The translations under genes and the position numbers were made by a program. From Candidatus Coatesiibacteriota bacterium (lineage in GTDB: Bacteria; JAFGND01): a stretch of DNA of 64,000 nt. The notes under the pieces were generated by a model. That model did no database searches. It saw only the letters and a program-made list of their open reading frames with translations, and was not told where the DNA came from. Positions 35,601-45,400 of this stretch are shown piece by piece (the first letter of the stretch is position 1; every line of letters begins with the position of its first letter). The stretch lies in assembly GCA_016927185.1 (NCBI GenBank), contig JAFGND010000071.1, positions 70,606-134,605 on the forward strand, given 5' to 3'.

Positions 35601-36236
35601 TCAGTTAATCTGTTTAAGGTTATTTAGACCTTGCTCCCTTAATTTCGGTAATAAATCTCTCAATTCTATTGTAATTGGAATAAGCTCCATTTCAATAATA
35701 TCAGCTATTTTTGAATCATTGTTCTCCTCTCTGGCATGAAATATTCTGTCCATAAACTCAGTAAAGAAATCTTCAAGTTCTGAAAGAGGGTAATTTGCAA
35801 CCTGACTTTCTGAGTAATCAAGATACAAAGGTGCTGCTGCAGTTTCTATAAGGCGAATCAACCAGATGAATTTCTCGATTAGATAAATCAGATGATCTAT
35901 AATATCTTTGTCGGTTTGCATCCTCAAAGCGAAAGTAATATCCTCAAGTTCTTTAGGTAGAATTTCAGATATATCGATAGCTTCTTTCAATCCATTAAGG
36001 GCAGCTGTGCTTTGTTTGATGCTTTGAATAGATATATATTTCACATTATTGAAATTATTCCATAAAATCCCTTCGGGAAAGACGGATAATTCTATTTCAT
36101 TTCCATCTATACTGAGTTTGGAAATCACTTCATTCTGTGCTATAAGCTCCTTTTCAATATCAATCAATAAATCCTTGATATTTCTGTTTTTCGTTTCTGT
36201 CTTGTAAAGTTGGTTATTTACCTCAATTTTTATCAC
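35601..36236 (-). CDS. Hypothetical protein next to the PilZ gene
   Basis: A 211-residue protein, family not recognised. The first ~70 residues look like a small alpha/beta domain (KIEVNNQLYKTET, then VISKLSIDGNEIELSVF), reminiscent of a beta-grasp but not assignable. The remainder is helical and acidic with AREENNDSKIADIIEMEL. There is no signal peptide or membrane helix. It lies 143 bases upstream of the PilZ gene on the same strand and is divergent from ispF. Confidence 0.6.
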   Translation of the reverse strand: MIKIEVNNQLYKTETKNRNIKDLLIDIEKELIAQNEVISKLSIDGNEIELSVFPEGILWNNFNNVKYISIQSIKQSTAALNGLKEAIDISEILPKELEDITFALRMQTDKDIIDHLIYLIEKFIWLIRLIETAAAPLYLDYSESQVANYPLSELEDFFTEFMDRIFHAREENNDSKIADIIEMELIPITIELRDLLPKLREQGLNNLKQIN

Positions 36237-36356
36237 TTAATAACCTCCTTTGACCAGAATTTTGCCATGTCAATTCCAGTCAAGTTTTTTGTATTTGTGT
36301 AATAGAAGATTTATTTCTCTTTGACAAAAAAAGCCATTATCTACTTCTGAATCAAT

Positions 36357-36830
36357 GTGCATAAATTATATTTTGGTTATGGATTTGATACACACAGGAA
36401 AAAAGAGGGAAATGGAATACATCTGGGGGGGGTTTTTATCCAGTGCGATTATTCAGTTGAAGCCCACAGTGATGGTGATGTCCTTTGCCATGCAATCATT
36501 GATGCAATACTGTCTGCAACGGGACAGGAAGATATAGGAACATTATTCAGTGATACTGATCCACAATATAAAAATGCAAGAAGTCTTGAAATGCTGAGAA
36601 AAGTATGGAATGGACTTGTCAATCAATTCATTATTGAGAAAATTGATTTTACAATTGTAATGGACTATCCAATATTGAAAGATTATTCAGATAAAATAAA
36701 GAATGAACTCATGACTGTCTTTGGAAAAATTGAAAAAAGCAAGATAAGCATTAAGGGAAAAAGAACTGAAGGAGTAGCTTTCATAGGTGGAATTACAGCT
36801 TTGGGAATGGTTGTTTTATGCAGACAGTAA
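36357..36830 (+). CDS. ispF: 2-C-methyl-D-erythritol 2,4-cyclodiphosphate synthase
   Basis: A 157-residue enzyme of the MEP isoprenoid pathway that cyclises CDP-ME-2-phosphate. Metal ligands D11 and H13 lie in GYGFDTH. LGGVFI, the conserved AHSDGDVLCHAIIDA block and the C-terminal GKRTEGVAFIGG are present. The start is GTG 36357 with no clear Shine-Dalgarno; an ATG at 36355 is in another frame. A run of eight G residues encodes the conserved LGGV (36424-36431). Its end overlaps the next gene by 13 bases. It could supply isoprenoid precursors for the lipid carriers used by the glycan enzymes. Confidence 0.92.
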   Translation: MHKLYFGYGFDTHRKKEGNGIHLGGVFIQCDYSVEAHSDGDVLCHAIIDAILSATGQEDIGTLFSDTDPQYKNARSLEMLRKVWNGLVNQFIIEKIDFTIVMDYPILKDYSDKIKNELMTVFGKIEKSKISIKGKRTEGVAFIGGITALGMVVLCRQ

Positions 36831-37621
36831 TAACTCTTCTAACAGATTTTGGTCTTTATGATGGTTACGTTGCAGCTATGAAAGGTGTCATTTATGATGA
36901 GTGCAGGGATTATAAAGAGAATTTAATAATAGTTGATATTACTCATAATATACCTCAAGGAGATATCAAGGAAGCAGGATATATATTAAGTGAAGTATAT
37001 CCATATTTCCCAATAGATACTCTGCATCTAGTTATAGTAGATCCTGGTGTAGGAAGCAGTAGGGCAATACTTTATGCAGAATGTAAGCGAGGAAGATTCA
37101 TGCTGCCAGACAATGGAATTTTGTCCTTCCTCCATCAGGAAGATTTGAGTAATTTGAAAGTCTGGGAGTTGCCTCTACCAAAAATCTCAAGAGATATTTC
37201 AAACACCTTTCATGGCAGGGATATTTTCGCACCGTGGGCAGCTGCCATTGCTCTGGATCAAGTGGTGAAGCTTATAATAAAGACTGACTGGAAAAGACTA
37301 GAAATACCTCAACCAGTCAGAAAAGATAAATTGATAGAAGGAGAGATAATAAGAATAGATCATTTTGGAAATCTAATAAGCAATATCCCAAAAATATGGT
37401 TTGATGATCTTGATTTAAAAAGAATTCATGGAAGAATAAAAGACAAGGAATTCAGTGAGATTTATCCGTTTTATATGTCTGCACCTGATAAAAACTTATT
37501 TGCACTTTTCGGAAGTCATGGATGCCTGGAGCTTGCCATGAATCAAAGAAATGCTGCCTTAGAATCAGGTTTGAAAAGGGGAGATAAGTTAAGTATAAAT
37601 ATTGAATGCGAGGTTGATTAA
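36818..37621 (+). CDS. SAM hydroxide adenosyltransferase (DUF62 family)
   Basis: A 267-residue protein of the SAM hydrolase/fluorinase-like family, which splits S-adenosylmethionine to adenosine and methionine. Family motifs are ITLLTDFGLYDGYVAAMKG at the N-terminus (D10), IVDITHNIPQGDI, HLVIVDPGVGSSR, LPDNGILSF and FHGRDIFAPWAA. The C-terminal beta domain contains RIDHFGNLISNI. It is coupled to ispF by a 13-base overlap and to the next gene as TAATG. Its physiological role is unclear in most bacteria. Confidence 0.92.
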   Translation: MQTVITLLTDFGLYDGYVAAMKGVIYDECRDYKENLIIVDITHNIPQGDIKEAGYILSEVYPYFPIDTLHLVIVDPGVGSSRAILYAECKRGRFMLPDNGILSFLHQEDLSNLKVWELPLPKISRDISNTFHGRDIFAPWAAAIALDQVVKLIIKTDWKRLEIPQPVRKDKLIEGEIIRIDHFGNLISNIPKIWFDDLDLKRIHGRIKDKEFSEIYPFYMSAPDKNLFALFGSHGCLELAMNQRNAALESGLKRGDKLSINIECEVD

Positions 37622-38187
37622 TGTCCTGGTATTGCAAGAAATGCAGCTTCATTAATCAAGATAGCGAGGTTTTTTGCTCTCAATGCGGACAAGAAAGAAC
37701 TATAACTCAGTTTGAAATCAAGGACAGGGAGCAGGTAACTGAGAAAAAGCAGAATGAAGCAGTCAAGCCAACAAGAAAATACTCCTGGATAGGTTTGGGT
37801 CTGATTTTTGGATTAAGTATAGGTCTTATTATAGCAGCAAGTATATATGGAGTAGTGAAATTCGTAATACCACAATATTACAGTCAATATTCTTATTATC
37901 AGGAAACACCTAAGCAGGTAATATACAGCAAAAAGCAGGATGCAATCCCAGCCCTGCCTAAAGATAATAAACCAATAAGAGAAGACTATTTATATACAAA
38001 GACTAGTGACGTGCTTCTATACCAATGGAGTGCAATAGATTCAAGGATCAAGGCAAAACTTCCGAAAGGAACTGCTGTAGTAAATAAGGGAAGACAGTCA
38101 ATCTTTTATAGAGTTCAGGTAAGTATTGGGGGCAAGATCTTAAATGGTTTTATTAAAACAAGTGACTTGCAGTATACAAAACCATGA
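37621..38187 (+). CDS. Zinc-ribbon membrane protein with SH3-like tail
   Basis: A 188-residue protein. The N-terminus is a zinc ribbon (WYCKKCSFINQDSEVFCSQCG, two CxxC pairs), followed by a charged linker, a membrane helix (WIGLGLIFGLSIGLIIAASIYG) and a ~60-residue C-terminal domain (DVLLYQW, KLPKGTAVVNKGRQ, YRVQVSIGG) with the character of a bacterial SH3 domain. The topology suggests a cytoplasmic zinc ribbon and a periplasmic SH3 domain that might bind peptidoglycan. It overlaps both neighbours (TAATG and ATGA). Confidence 0.78.
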   Translation: MSWYCKKCSFINQDSEVFCSQCGQERTITQFEIKDREQVTEKKQNEAVKPTRKYSWIGLGLIFGLSIGLIIAASIYGVVKFVIPQYYSQYSYYQETPKQVIYSKKQDAIPALPKDNKPIREDYLYTKTSDVLLYQWSAIDSRIKAKLPKGTAVVNKGRQSIFYRVQVSIGGKILNGFIKTSDLQYTKP

Positions 38188-39008
38188 ATGATGTAATATT
38201 TGCAGACTTACATATGCATAGCTATTATTCAGATGGTGAATTATCACCAATAGAAGTTTATGAGGTAGCATTAGAGGCAGGTCTGAAAGCAGCTGCGATA
38301 ACGGATCATGATACTGTAGAGGGACTCATTGCATTACCTCAGGGACTTCTTGAAGCTGATTTGTATATTCCTGGAGTAGAAATATCTGCGTTCGAAGTTA
38401 ACTTATCTTGTCATATACTTGGATATTTTCATCATTCTCGTATCAGCAAGCTTAGTAAAATCCTTTCAGCATGTTTAGATTCACGCTATGAAAGAATAGA
38501 GGAAATGATAGGTAGATTGCAGAAAGACGGTATTGATGTAAGTCTCAGGGAATTGCTGGAAGACAGAGCCCCAAGTAAACTCCTTGGAAGACCTCATCTA
38601 GCTGAATTGATGATAAAAAAAGGCATAGTTAAAAACAAGCAGGAAGCTTTTGATGAATATCTATCTAATGACAGCCCATATTATGTTCCTTATAAAAGGA
38701 TGCTTCCAAAGCAAGCAATAGATATAATCCATTCAGTTGATGGTATTGCATTTTTAGCACATCCAGCAAAAGACAATATTGACAACAAGATCAAATACCT
38801 TGTTGACACAGGTCTGGATGGGATAGAAATTTGGCATTACAGCCATACTCCTGCACATGAAGAGTATTATCTTTCTCAGGCAAGAAAACATAACCTTCTA
38901 GTTTCAGGAGGCAGTGATTTTCATGGTTATGGCAAGATAAATATTGTTGGTATGAAAGGAGTTTCTGAAGAGAATTACTGGAAAATCATAGATAGAATAA
39001 GAACCTGA
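38184..39008 (+). CDS. PHP-domain phosphoesterase (RNase AM/TrpH-like)
   Basis: A 274-residue metal-dependent phosphoesterase. Metal ligands appear in ADLHMHSYYSDGE (H10, H12, D17), AAITDHDTVEG, VEISA, GRPHLAELM, FLAHPAK and SGGSDFHGYG. This matches the YciV/TrpH group, which hydrolyses 3',5'-nucleoside bisphosphates or trims 5' RNA ends. Length (~280) fits. It is the last gene of the tightly overlapped ispF operon. Confidence 0.9.
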   Translation: MNDVIFADLHMHSYYSDGELSPIEVYEVALEAGLKAAAITDHDTVEGLIALPQGLLEADLYIPGVEISAFEVNLSCHILGYFHHSRISKLSKILSACLDSRYERIEEMIGRLQKDGIDVSLRELLEDRAPSKLLGRPHLAELMIKKGIVKNKQEAFDEYLSNDSPYYVPYKRMLPKQAIDIIHSVDGIAFLAHPAKDNIDNKIKYLVDTGLDGIEIWHYSHTPAHEEYYLSQARKHNLLVSGGSDFHGYGKINIVGMKGVSEENYWKIIDRIRT

Positions 39009-39069
39009 AAAATACTTTATTTGAAACATTGATAATGGTATTTCTAAAAACATCATTGATACTAATTTA

Positions 39070-40680
39070 TTGACAAAAAACCGCAAAGCTTTTGCCAGAA
39101 GCATTATGAAACAAAGATTTCCATCTTTCCATAAAATATACAGAAACACAGCAACTTCTATGTTACCTGAAAGGATGTTTGTCCCTTTAATGCTATTAAC
39201 AAGTTTAACAGCAGGATTATTCTTTTTTACTGTGCTTGTTTTAAAGGGATATTTCATGATAGATGGTAGTTTTTATATATATGCTCCATGGGCAGTTACT
39301 CATAGCAAATTACTTTACAAGGACTTTTTCTTTGGTCAACCTCCATTATTTGCATATATTTATGGGTATGGGCAAAAAATATTGCATTTAGGTTATGGAA
39401 TAATACCAACAAGAATATTTGCTTCACTAATAGGATTTATTACCATAATTCTTGCCTTTTTCATAAGTTGCTGGATAGGGCAAAGCAGGAAAGCAGGATA
39501 TTTTACCTTATTAGTATTACTTACAGATGTTGAAATGATAAGGGATTTTTCCTGTGAAAAACTTTATCCTTTGGCAAGCTTTTTTCTTACCTTGTCTCTG
39601 TTTTTTTATTTCATTCCTATAAGAATAAGCAGGATGTCACGTTATGCTATTGTTCTATCTTGCCTTGCATTAACCTTCGGGACAAGGTTTTTTGCTATCT
39701 CAGGATATATATGGGGATTATTCTTTATTCTGTTTGTTGAGAAAAATCTTTCTTTCCATAAAAAGCTTGTTGCTATAACAGTAAGCTTGTTCATTCTTAT
39801 GATTATTTTTGTTCCCCCATATTTTTATGCTGGCAAGGATTTGTTTCATTATAATTTATGGGGATTTCATTCGAATACTGTTGGAAGAGGTCTTTTCGCA
39901 ATAATCAAGAGCAAAATATCAATACCAATCCAGGCCTTCAGACACCACTGGTTACTTGTTTTATGCTCATTATTATTGATCTTTGCAAACAAATCCCTAA
40001 TAAAAGAGCAGCTTATAAAACTGAATTTTGGTTTTGGTCTGTTATTAATGATATTATTAACTCATTTTATAAGCCACTGGGTTACATTAGATTATCAATC
40101 CTACCTTATCCCCGGTTTTTGTGCTCTTGTTATTCCTCTTGCTTATAAAACATTATCTCATTCATTAAAGAAGCCTATTAAAATGATTATTGGATATTCA
40201 TTAATCATTATAGCTCCGTTTTATGGACTTGGCAATATACAGGTTTTTTTCTCTGGTGAAGCCCCTGATATTAAAATAATAAGACAAGCAGGAAGAGAAC
40301 TCAAGCAACTCACAAATCCATCTGAGAAAATAATGATTTTTAATGGAGCAGTTCTTGTAGAAGCAGATAGACCTACAATACCAGGAGCTGAATCACTTCC
40401 TTTTTCCTATCAGCATTTTTTACCGGATAGTTTATGTCTTAAATATAGACTTCTTAATAAGAGGCTTTTCTATCATGCACTTGATAATAAGGAATTCGCG
40501 GCTTTGGCTTTAACAAAAGGAACTTTTTCATTACTGCTGCCAGTTGCTATTCCTGCTCCACCTGAAGTTGAAAAAGAAATCTGGGAAAGAATTAACCGGA
40601 ATTACTCAATTGTTAAAAGAATTCCTTTTACGAAATTGGATAATGAAGAAGTCTTAATTTATTTGCCAAAAAGAAGATAA
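39070..40680 (+). CDS. GT-C integral membrane glycosyltransferase
   Basis: A 536-residue protein with about eleven membrane segments. The first outer loop has MIDGSFYIYAPWAV with a conserved-type acidic residue (D65), followed by KLLYKDFFFGQPPL, as in ArnT/GT39-type transferases that use polyprenyl-phosphate sugars. A soluble C-terminal tail of ~120 residues contains VEADRPTIPGAESL. The start is uncertain: TTG 39070 is the longest frame and has no ribosome site; ATG 39106 is also possible. It is a second GT-C enzyme in this window, unlinked to a GT2. Confidence 0.72.
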   Translation: MTKNRKAFARSIMKQRFPSFHKIYRNTATSMLPERMFVPLMLLTSLTAGLFFFTVLVLKGYFMIDGSFYIYAPWAVTHSKLLYKDFFFGQPPLFAYIYGYGQKILHLGYGIIPTRIFASLIGFITIILAFFISCWIGQSRKAGYFTLLVLLTDVEMIRDFSCEKLYPLASFFLTLSLFFYFIPIRISRMSRYAIVLSCLALTFGTRFFAISGYIWGLFFILFVEKNLSFHKKLVAITVSLFILMIIFVPPYFYAGKDLFHYNLWGFHSNTVGRGLFAIIKSKISIPIQAFRHHWLLVLCSLLLIFANKSLIKEQLIKLNFGFGLLLMILLTHFISHWVTLDYQSYLIPGFCALVIPLAYKTLSHSLKKPIKMIIGYSLIIIAPFYGLGNIQVFFSGEAPDIKIIRQAGRELKQLTNPSEKIMIFNGAVLVEADRPTIPGAESLPFSYQHFLPDSLCLKYRLLNKRLFYHALDNKEFAALALTKGTFSLLLPVAIPAPPEVEKEIWERINRNYSIVKRIPFTKLDNEEVLIYLPKRR

Positions 40681-40724
40681 CATTTTTTGTTTGACTTAAT
40701 ATATATCAATTAAACTATAATCTC

Positions 40725-41336
40725 ATGCTTAATACGTTGATATTTATATTGTTTTCATCAGTTACTATCAGCAAAATCCCATTCTCGGTGCCTTATTCAC
40801 TGGAAGAACAGAACTGTTTCATGTTGAATCCATTCTGGCTGATAAATAATGATGAATATATGGCTTTCTCAGCTCAATATGGAAGAATTCTGCTTTATGG
40901 AAAAAGCGAGATTTACTTCCCCTTACAGGTTTTTACTGATGAGAAGGATAATATCTTTGACAAAGATCCTCTTACAGGAAAAGACAGATTTGGCAAAGTA
41001 TCCGGTTTTGGAGGTGGTTTTGGAATAAGATATTATCCCTTATCAAGGTTTTCTGGACCTTTTGTTGGTTGCGGAGGTCTGATAGAAGCTCTAGATGGTT
41101 ATTATCAAGCTAAGGATGAAAGCAAAACGGATGAAAAATACAGATTTACAGGGATAGGCTTAAGTCCTTATGCAGAAATAGGTTACAGATGGCTATGGAT
41201 AAAGGGCATTACTGTAACTCCCAGAATAATACCTAAAGCAATGCTTTATACAATAAAAGCTGATAGTGTCGATCAGGAAGAGCACGGCTGGGAGTATAAT
41301 AATATAATAGATATATCAATAGGAATAACTTACTGA
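40725..41336 (+). CDS. Small outer-membrane beta-barrel protein
   Basis: A 203-residue protein with a short N-terminal hydrophobic signal segment (LNTLIFILFSSVTIS) followed by amphipathic strands (GFGGGFGIRYYPL, IGLSPYAEIGYRWLWI) and ending in the strand DISIGITY with a C-terminal Tyr. This fits a small outer-membrane barrel; no named family was recognised. A TATAAT box lies at 40716-40721, only three bases before the ATG, with TTGACT 19 bases further up. If used, this would make the transcript nearly leaderless. A later start would remove the signal peptide. Confidence 0.65.
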   Translation: MLNTLIFILFSSVTISKIPFSVPYSLEEQNCFMLNPFWLINNDEYMAFSAQYGRILLYGKSEIYFPLQVFTDEKDNIFDKDPLTGKDRFGKVSGFGGGFGIRYYPLSRFSGPFVGCGGLIEALDGYYQAKDESKTDEKYRFTGIGLSPYAEIGYRWLWIKGITVTPRIIPKAMLYTIKADSVDQEEHGWEYNNIIDISIGITY

Positions 41337-41464
41337 TACTATGATTACTTTTACAGGCATATTTTTTGAATGTCAATTATATGCAGAAAAAGCAAGAAGA
41401 TGTTTCGGATATCCTTATTTCATTAATAGACATAGACTTCTGTGAAAAGAGGAAAAAAACAAAT

Positions 41465-41884
41465 ATGAAAAGATTTCGATATTATGTAAATAAATTCCAA
41501 TATGCATTGAATGGGATTAGATATGCTATGAGAGAAGATAGAAGTACAAAACTCCAGTTTTTTCTGGGATTGATTGCGGTATTTCTTTCAATTGTTCTCA
41601 AGATAAGTGCACTTGAATTTGTTCTTGTAAGCATTGCATGTACATTAGTTATATTTGCTGAAATGTTCAATTCAGCACTTGAAGCAATAGCTGATTATGC
41701 AACACGTAATAGCCTTGAAAGACATATACTTATACAAATAGCTAAGGATCTCGGGGCTGGTGCTGTTCTGATAACAAGTGTGAATGCAGTAATTGTGGGA
41801 ATGGGAGTTTTCTTGCCAAAAATCCTGAGAATTTTCTTCAAATTCAACTACAATCCGTTGAAATTGATATTATTCTGGAACTAA
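41465..41884 (+). CDS. Diacylglycerol/undecaprenol kinase family protein
   Basis: A 139-residue small membrane kinase of the DgkA/UdpK family. Key motifs are FQYALNGIRYAMRED at the N-terminus and EMFNSALEAIADYA, which holds the catalytic ExxNxxxE, then KDLGAGAVLI. Three membrane helices follow the expected spacing. The start at ATG 41465 gives the family-typical N-terminus; an open frame extends upstream to TTG 41366 but adds an unrelated tail. It phosphorylates diacylglycerol or undecaprenol, recycling carrier lipid for wall and glycan synthesis. Confidence 0.88.
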   Translation: MKRFRYYVNKFQYALNGIRYAMREDRSTKLQFFLGLIAVFLSIVLKISALEFVLVSIACTLVIFAEMFNSALEAIADYATRNSLERHILIQIAKDLGAGAVLITSVNAVIVGMGVFLPKILRIFFKFNYNPLKLILFWN

Positions 41885-41927
41885 TATAAACAATAAAACA
41901 TGAGTCTTATATAAGAAAATTTAAAAT

Positions 41928-42395
41928 CTATTTATAGACGGTATTTATTATCCAGTTCTTGGCTTCCTTATCTGCATTAATAAAACTGAAATTCAAAGGT
42001 GATATTAATGTTGTTTTCTTGATTCGATCTTTATACTCTAGTGTTATTAGAAGTATTACCCTTGAACCTTGTGCACCTTTTATCTTCCATTCCTTTACTT
42101 CTGGATTCATTACTCCAAGTTTGTTTAATTTAGCATTGCTTTTCTTTACCAGCATTTTAACATCATCATCTGTTAGCTTGACTTTTTCTGAATTCTGGGT
42201 TGTATCAGGTGGTTCATTCTTTTTTGTCGCAGTATCAGGTGGTTCTTCTTTCTTTTTTGGTTCATCATTTGGCAAGCCAAGTTGTGAGTAAATATTATCT
42301 CCAACTGTTTCCTTTAGCTTCTGTTTATTGAGTTTGATGCAGGAAAAAGAAAGCAGCAATACTAACAATATTAATAAAAAGGTTTTGATATACAT
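41928..42395 (-). CDS. Lipoprotein of the signalling operon
   Basis: A 155-residue predicted lipoprotein: signal peptide with lipobox LSFSC (C19), then a low-complexity linker with a repeated PPDT-type motif (EEPPDTATKKNEPPDTTQNSEK) and a ~80-residue C-terminal domain (NAKLNKLGVMNPEVKEWKI, VILLITLEYKDRIKKTTL). The family is not recognised. It starts 12 bases after the hybrid sensor gene, so it is probably the last gene of the operon that begins at 49653. Confidence 0.68.
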   Translation of the reverse strand: MYIKTFLLILLVLLLSFSCIKLNKQKLKETVGDNIYSQLGLPNDEPKKKEEPPDTATKKNEPPDTTQNSEKVKLTDDDVKMLVKKSNAKLNKLGVMNPEVKEWKIKGAQGSRVILLITLEYKDRIKKTTLISPLNFSFINADKEAKNWIINTVYK

Positions 42396-42407
42396 TTCTC
42401 CCCCTAC

Positions 42408-45400
42408 TTAAGGATTATATTTTTCTATGATTTTACGCCACAAGTCTTTAGTTATAGGTTTTTCAATGAACTGATCAAAATTAGTTTCAATAAGTGAAAC
42501 CTCGTTCTTCGAAAAACTGTATGCAGACATTCCAATAATAGGTATTTGTTTACCCCATTCGTATTCCCTGATTTTTTCTGCAACTGCAAAACCATTCATG
42601 TCAGGAAGATATATATCTATAAGCACCAGATCAGGTTTGATTTCCTCAATTATTTGTAAAGCTTTTCCACCCGTCTCTGCATTAATAAATGTACATTTTT
42701 CTTTATATGCTTCAATTATTTCTTCTTGATGCTCAGGAATGTCCTCTACAATCAATACTATAAGTTTCTTTTCATCTCGGTTTTTTAATTTGCTTCCACC
42801 AAGAATCTCATATTTATCGTCTGAACTTAGTAAGAGGATGAGAACTATATTATCATTTATTTCCTTGAAATTCAATTTCCCTCCAATATTCTGAAGTATT
42901 GATTGAATAAGAAACAAACTTGTCCATGTTTGGTTCTCATTTGAAAGAGCAGGAAATATCCTTTCATCTTCAGAAATGATATTATCCATTAGATGCTTGA
43001 AAACAGGTTTTTCGGGGATGAATTTCATTGCTATATGATAATTGCTGTTTTCATCTGTTTTGCCTATAGTAGTTATTTCTATCCTTATTTTTTGTTCTTT
43101 TGCCAGATCTATAACTGTTTCAATTAGATTTTCGAAAATGAGAGATATAATCTCGGTAGAGCCATAGAATTCAGGATCATCATTTCTATCATAAAGAAAC
43201 AAGATACCTGAATTGTCAAGAATATCTTTAAAAGACGACAATTTCTCTATGAAGAAACTCAGGATTCTGAATGTCTGCTTCTTGGATGAAAAGGCATGAG
43301 ATTCAATCTCAACAAAACCGACAAGATTGTTGATCAATGTCATAAGTCTTTTACTGCTATGCTTTATATAGCTGATGTATTCCTTCTGTTTTGTATTTAT
43401 TTGTGTTTGGTCATCAAGTAAAGTCGTAAAGCCTGAAAGTGTATTCATGTTAGTATGAAGACCATGCGAAATAGATAGTAAATATGATCTATCCTGGTTT
43501 ATCTGCTCTCTTTCTGATGCCAGTCTCTTCTGCAATTTATGCTGCAGCTTTTTGGTTTCGGTTATATCAATAGACAGAACTCCCATTCCTTCCTTGCTTT
43601 TTTCCGAACCCAGCCTGATGAAACTAGTAAGAGTAGGAAATGTCTCTCCGCTTCTGGAAGTTATATATATATCTCCCGTCCAGATACCAGATTTGTTTGT
43701 CTGTTCAAGAATGCTCTTGAATCTGTTTGATTCCCATGATGCCAGAAGACTTTCAAGTTGTATTGATAGTGGTTGCTCACTGAACCCACATTTACTCAAG
43801 AAAGAAGCATTTGCATAAATAACTTTATTATTAGTATCAAGAAGTAGAAGGCTTTCAGAAGCATTATCAAGTACAACCTTCAGCATTTGCCTTAATCTCA
43901 ATCCTTTCTTGGCTGCTGTAATATCCCTGATAACTGACAAAATCCTGTCCACTTTTCCATTTTTATCTAATAATGGAAACCTTTTTATTTCCAGGTAAAG
44001 ATTACCTTCTTTTCTATCTACAAGAAATTCCTTTATAGATGGTTCCATATTTTTTATAACTTGTTCTACCTCTGTAAAAGCTTCCGGTGTAAGTGAATTT
44101 ATTGTATTTTTTGATGATACCAGTTCAGAAGAAAGTAGTGGATAAGCTAATTCATTCAGTCTATGATTTGTTAATAAAATGGATCCATCTTTGTCTACAA
44201 GATGGATAGCTGTATCAAGGTTGTCTATTATTTCCTGGTTGAGATTACTTAAAGCTTCTATCTTTGCAGTAGCCTCTTTTTCTGAAGTTATATCATATGT
44301 CAAACCAATGATTCCTTTTGGAACCCCATAATTATCAGTAATAACTGAAGCATTGAAAAGAATGGGAAATATCGTTCCATTCTTTCTTTGGGCTTTCAGC
44401 TCAGCTGAGATGCTGCCTTTATTCTGAAGATTTGTTATTACCTGATTTAAAGCGTCCTCATTTTCTGATGATGGAGTGAATATCTGAATATGTTTTCCGA
44501 TAAGTTCATTCCTGTTATAACCATATATACTTTCCTGGGAAGGATTTGTGAATATAATTCTGCCATTTAAATCCGATATTATCACTCCATCTCTTGATGC
44601 TTGAATTGCCTGCTTAAGAAGAAGCATTTCCTGTTCTAGTTCTTTTCTTTCTGTAATGTCTATTTGTGCAGAAAGGCCAAGTATGAACCCTCCTTCCTTG
44701 TCTTTAATAGGAAACTCATTTACAAGAATGGATTTTGTTCTTCCAAGTCTGTCCAGACAGTTTATTTCTTTATCTCTTACTTGATTGCCAGAGAAGACTT
44801 CTGAGATCAGGGAAAGAGCACTATCTGAATGTTTGTAAATGGATTCTAACAATGGCTTATTAAGTATTTCTTCAGCCTTGAATCCATAAAGATCTTCTGC
44901 TGCTTTGTTAAATCTTATTATATTTCCAAATTCATCGAAAGCTATCATGGCAATAGGTGATGAATAAAAGAAATTCTTGAATAGAACTTCTGAATTCCTT
45001 AGCTGTTCTTCATTTTTTTTTCTCTCTTTTATTTCTCTTGCGAAAAAGAGTATGCATTTTTGTTCCCTGTAATCAATGATATTTGTATTTATTTCTACAG
45101 GGATGATCTGCTTATCCTTGGTAATGAAAGAAGTTTCGAATTGTATTTCACTTGTCTCGAATAACTTGCGGATGATTCTGGAGAGATTTACATGCTGATG
45201 CTGTTCAAAGAACTCCAGGATATTCTTTCCTATCAGGTTTTTTCCCTTGGCAAGGATTTCATTTGCTGTTCTGTTTACATAATCTATCTCCCCACTCATA
45301 TCAAATAGCAATACAAGATCTGATGAAGCTTCAAGTATTGATTTCATCTCTTCAAATCGCTTCATCAGATTGTTTATTTCAGTTATCTCATTCAATATAA

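Noticed and set aside
36355-36537. ATG-start ORF two bases ahead of the ispF frame
   Set aside because: IspF motifs are in the GTG frame at 36357; the ATG frame has no recognisable product.
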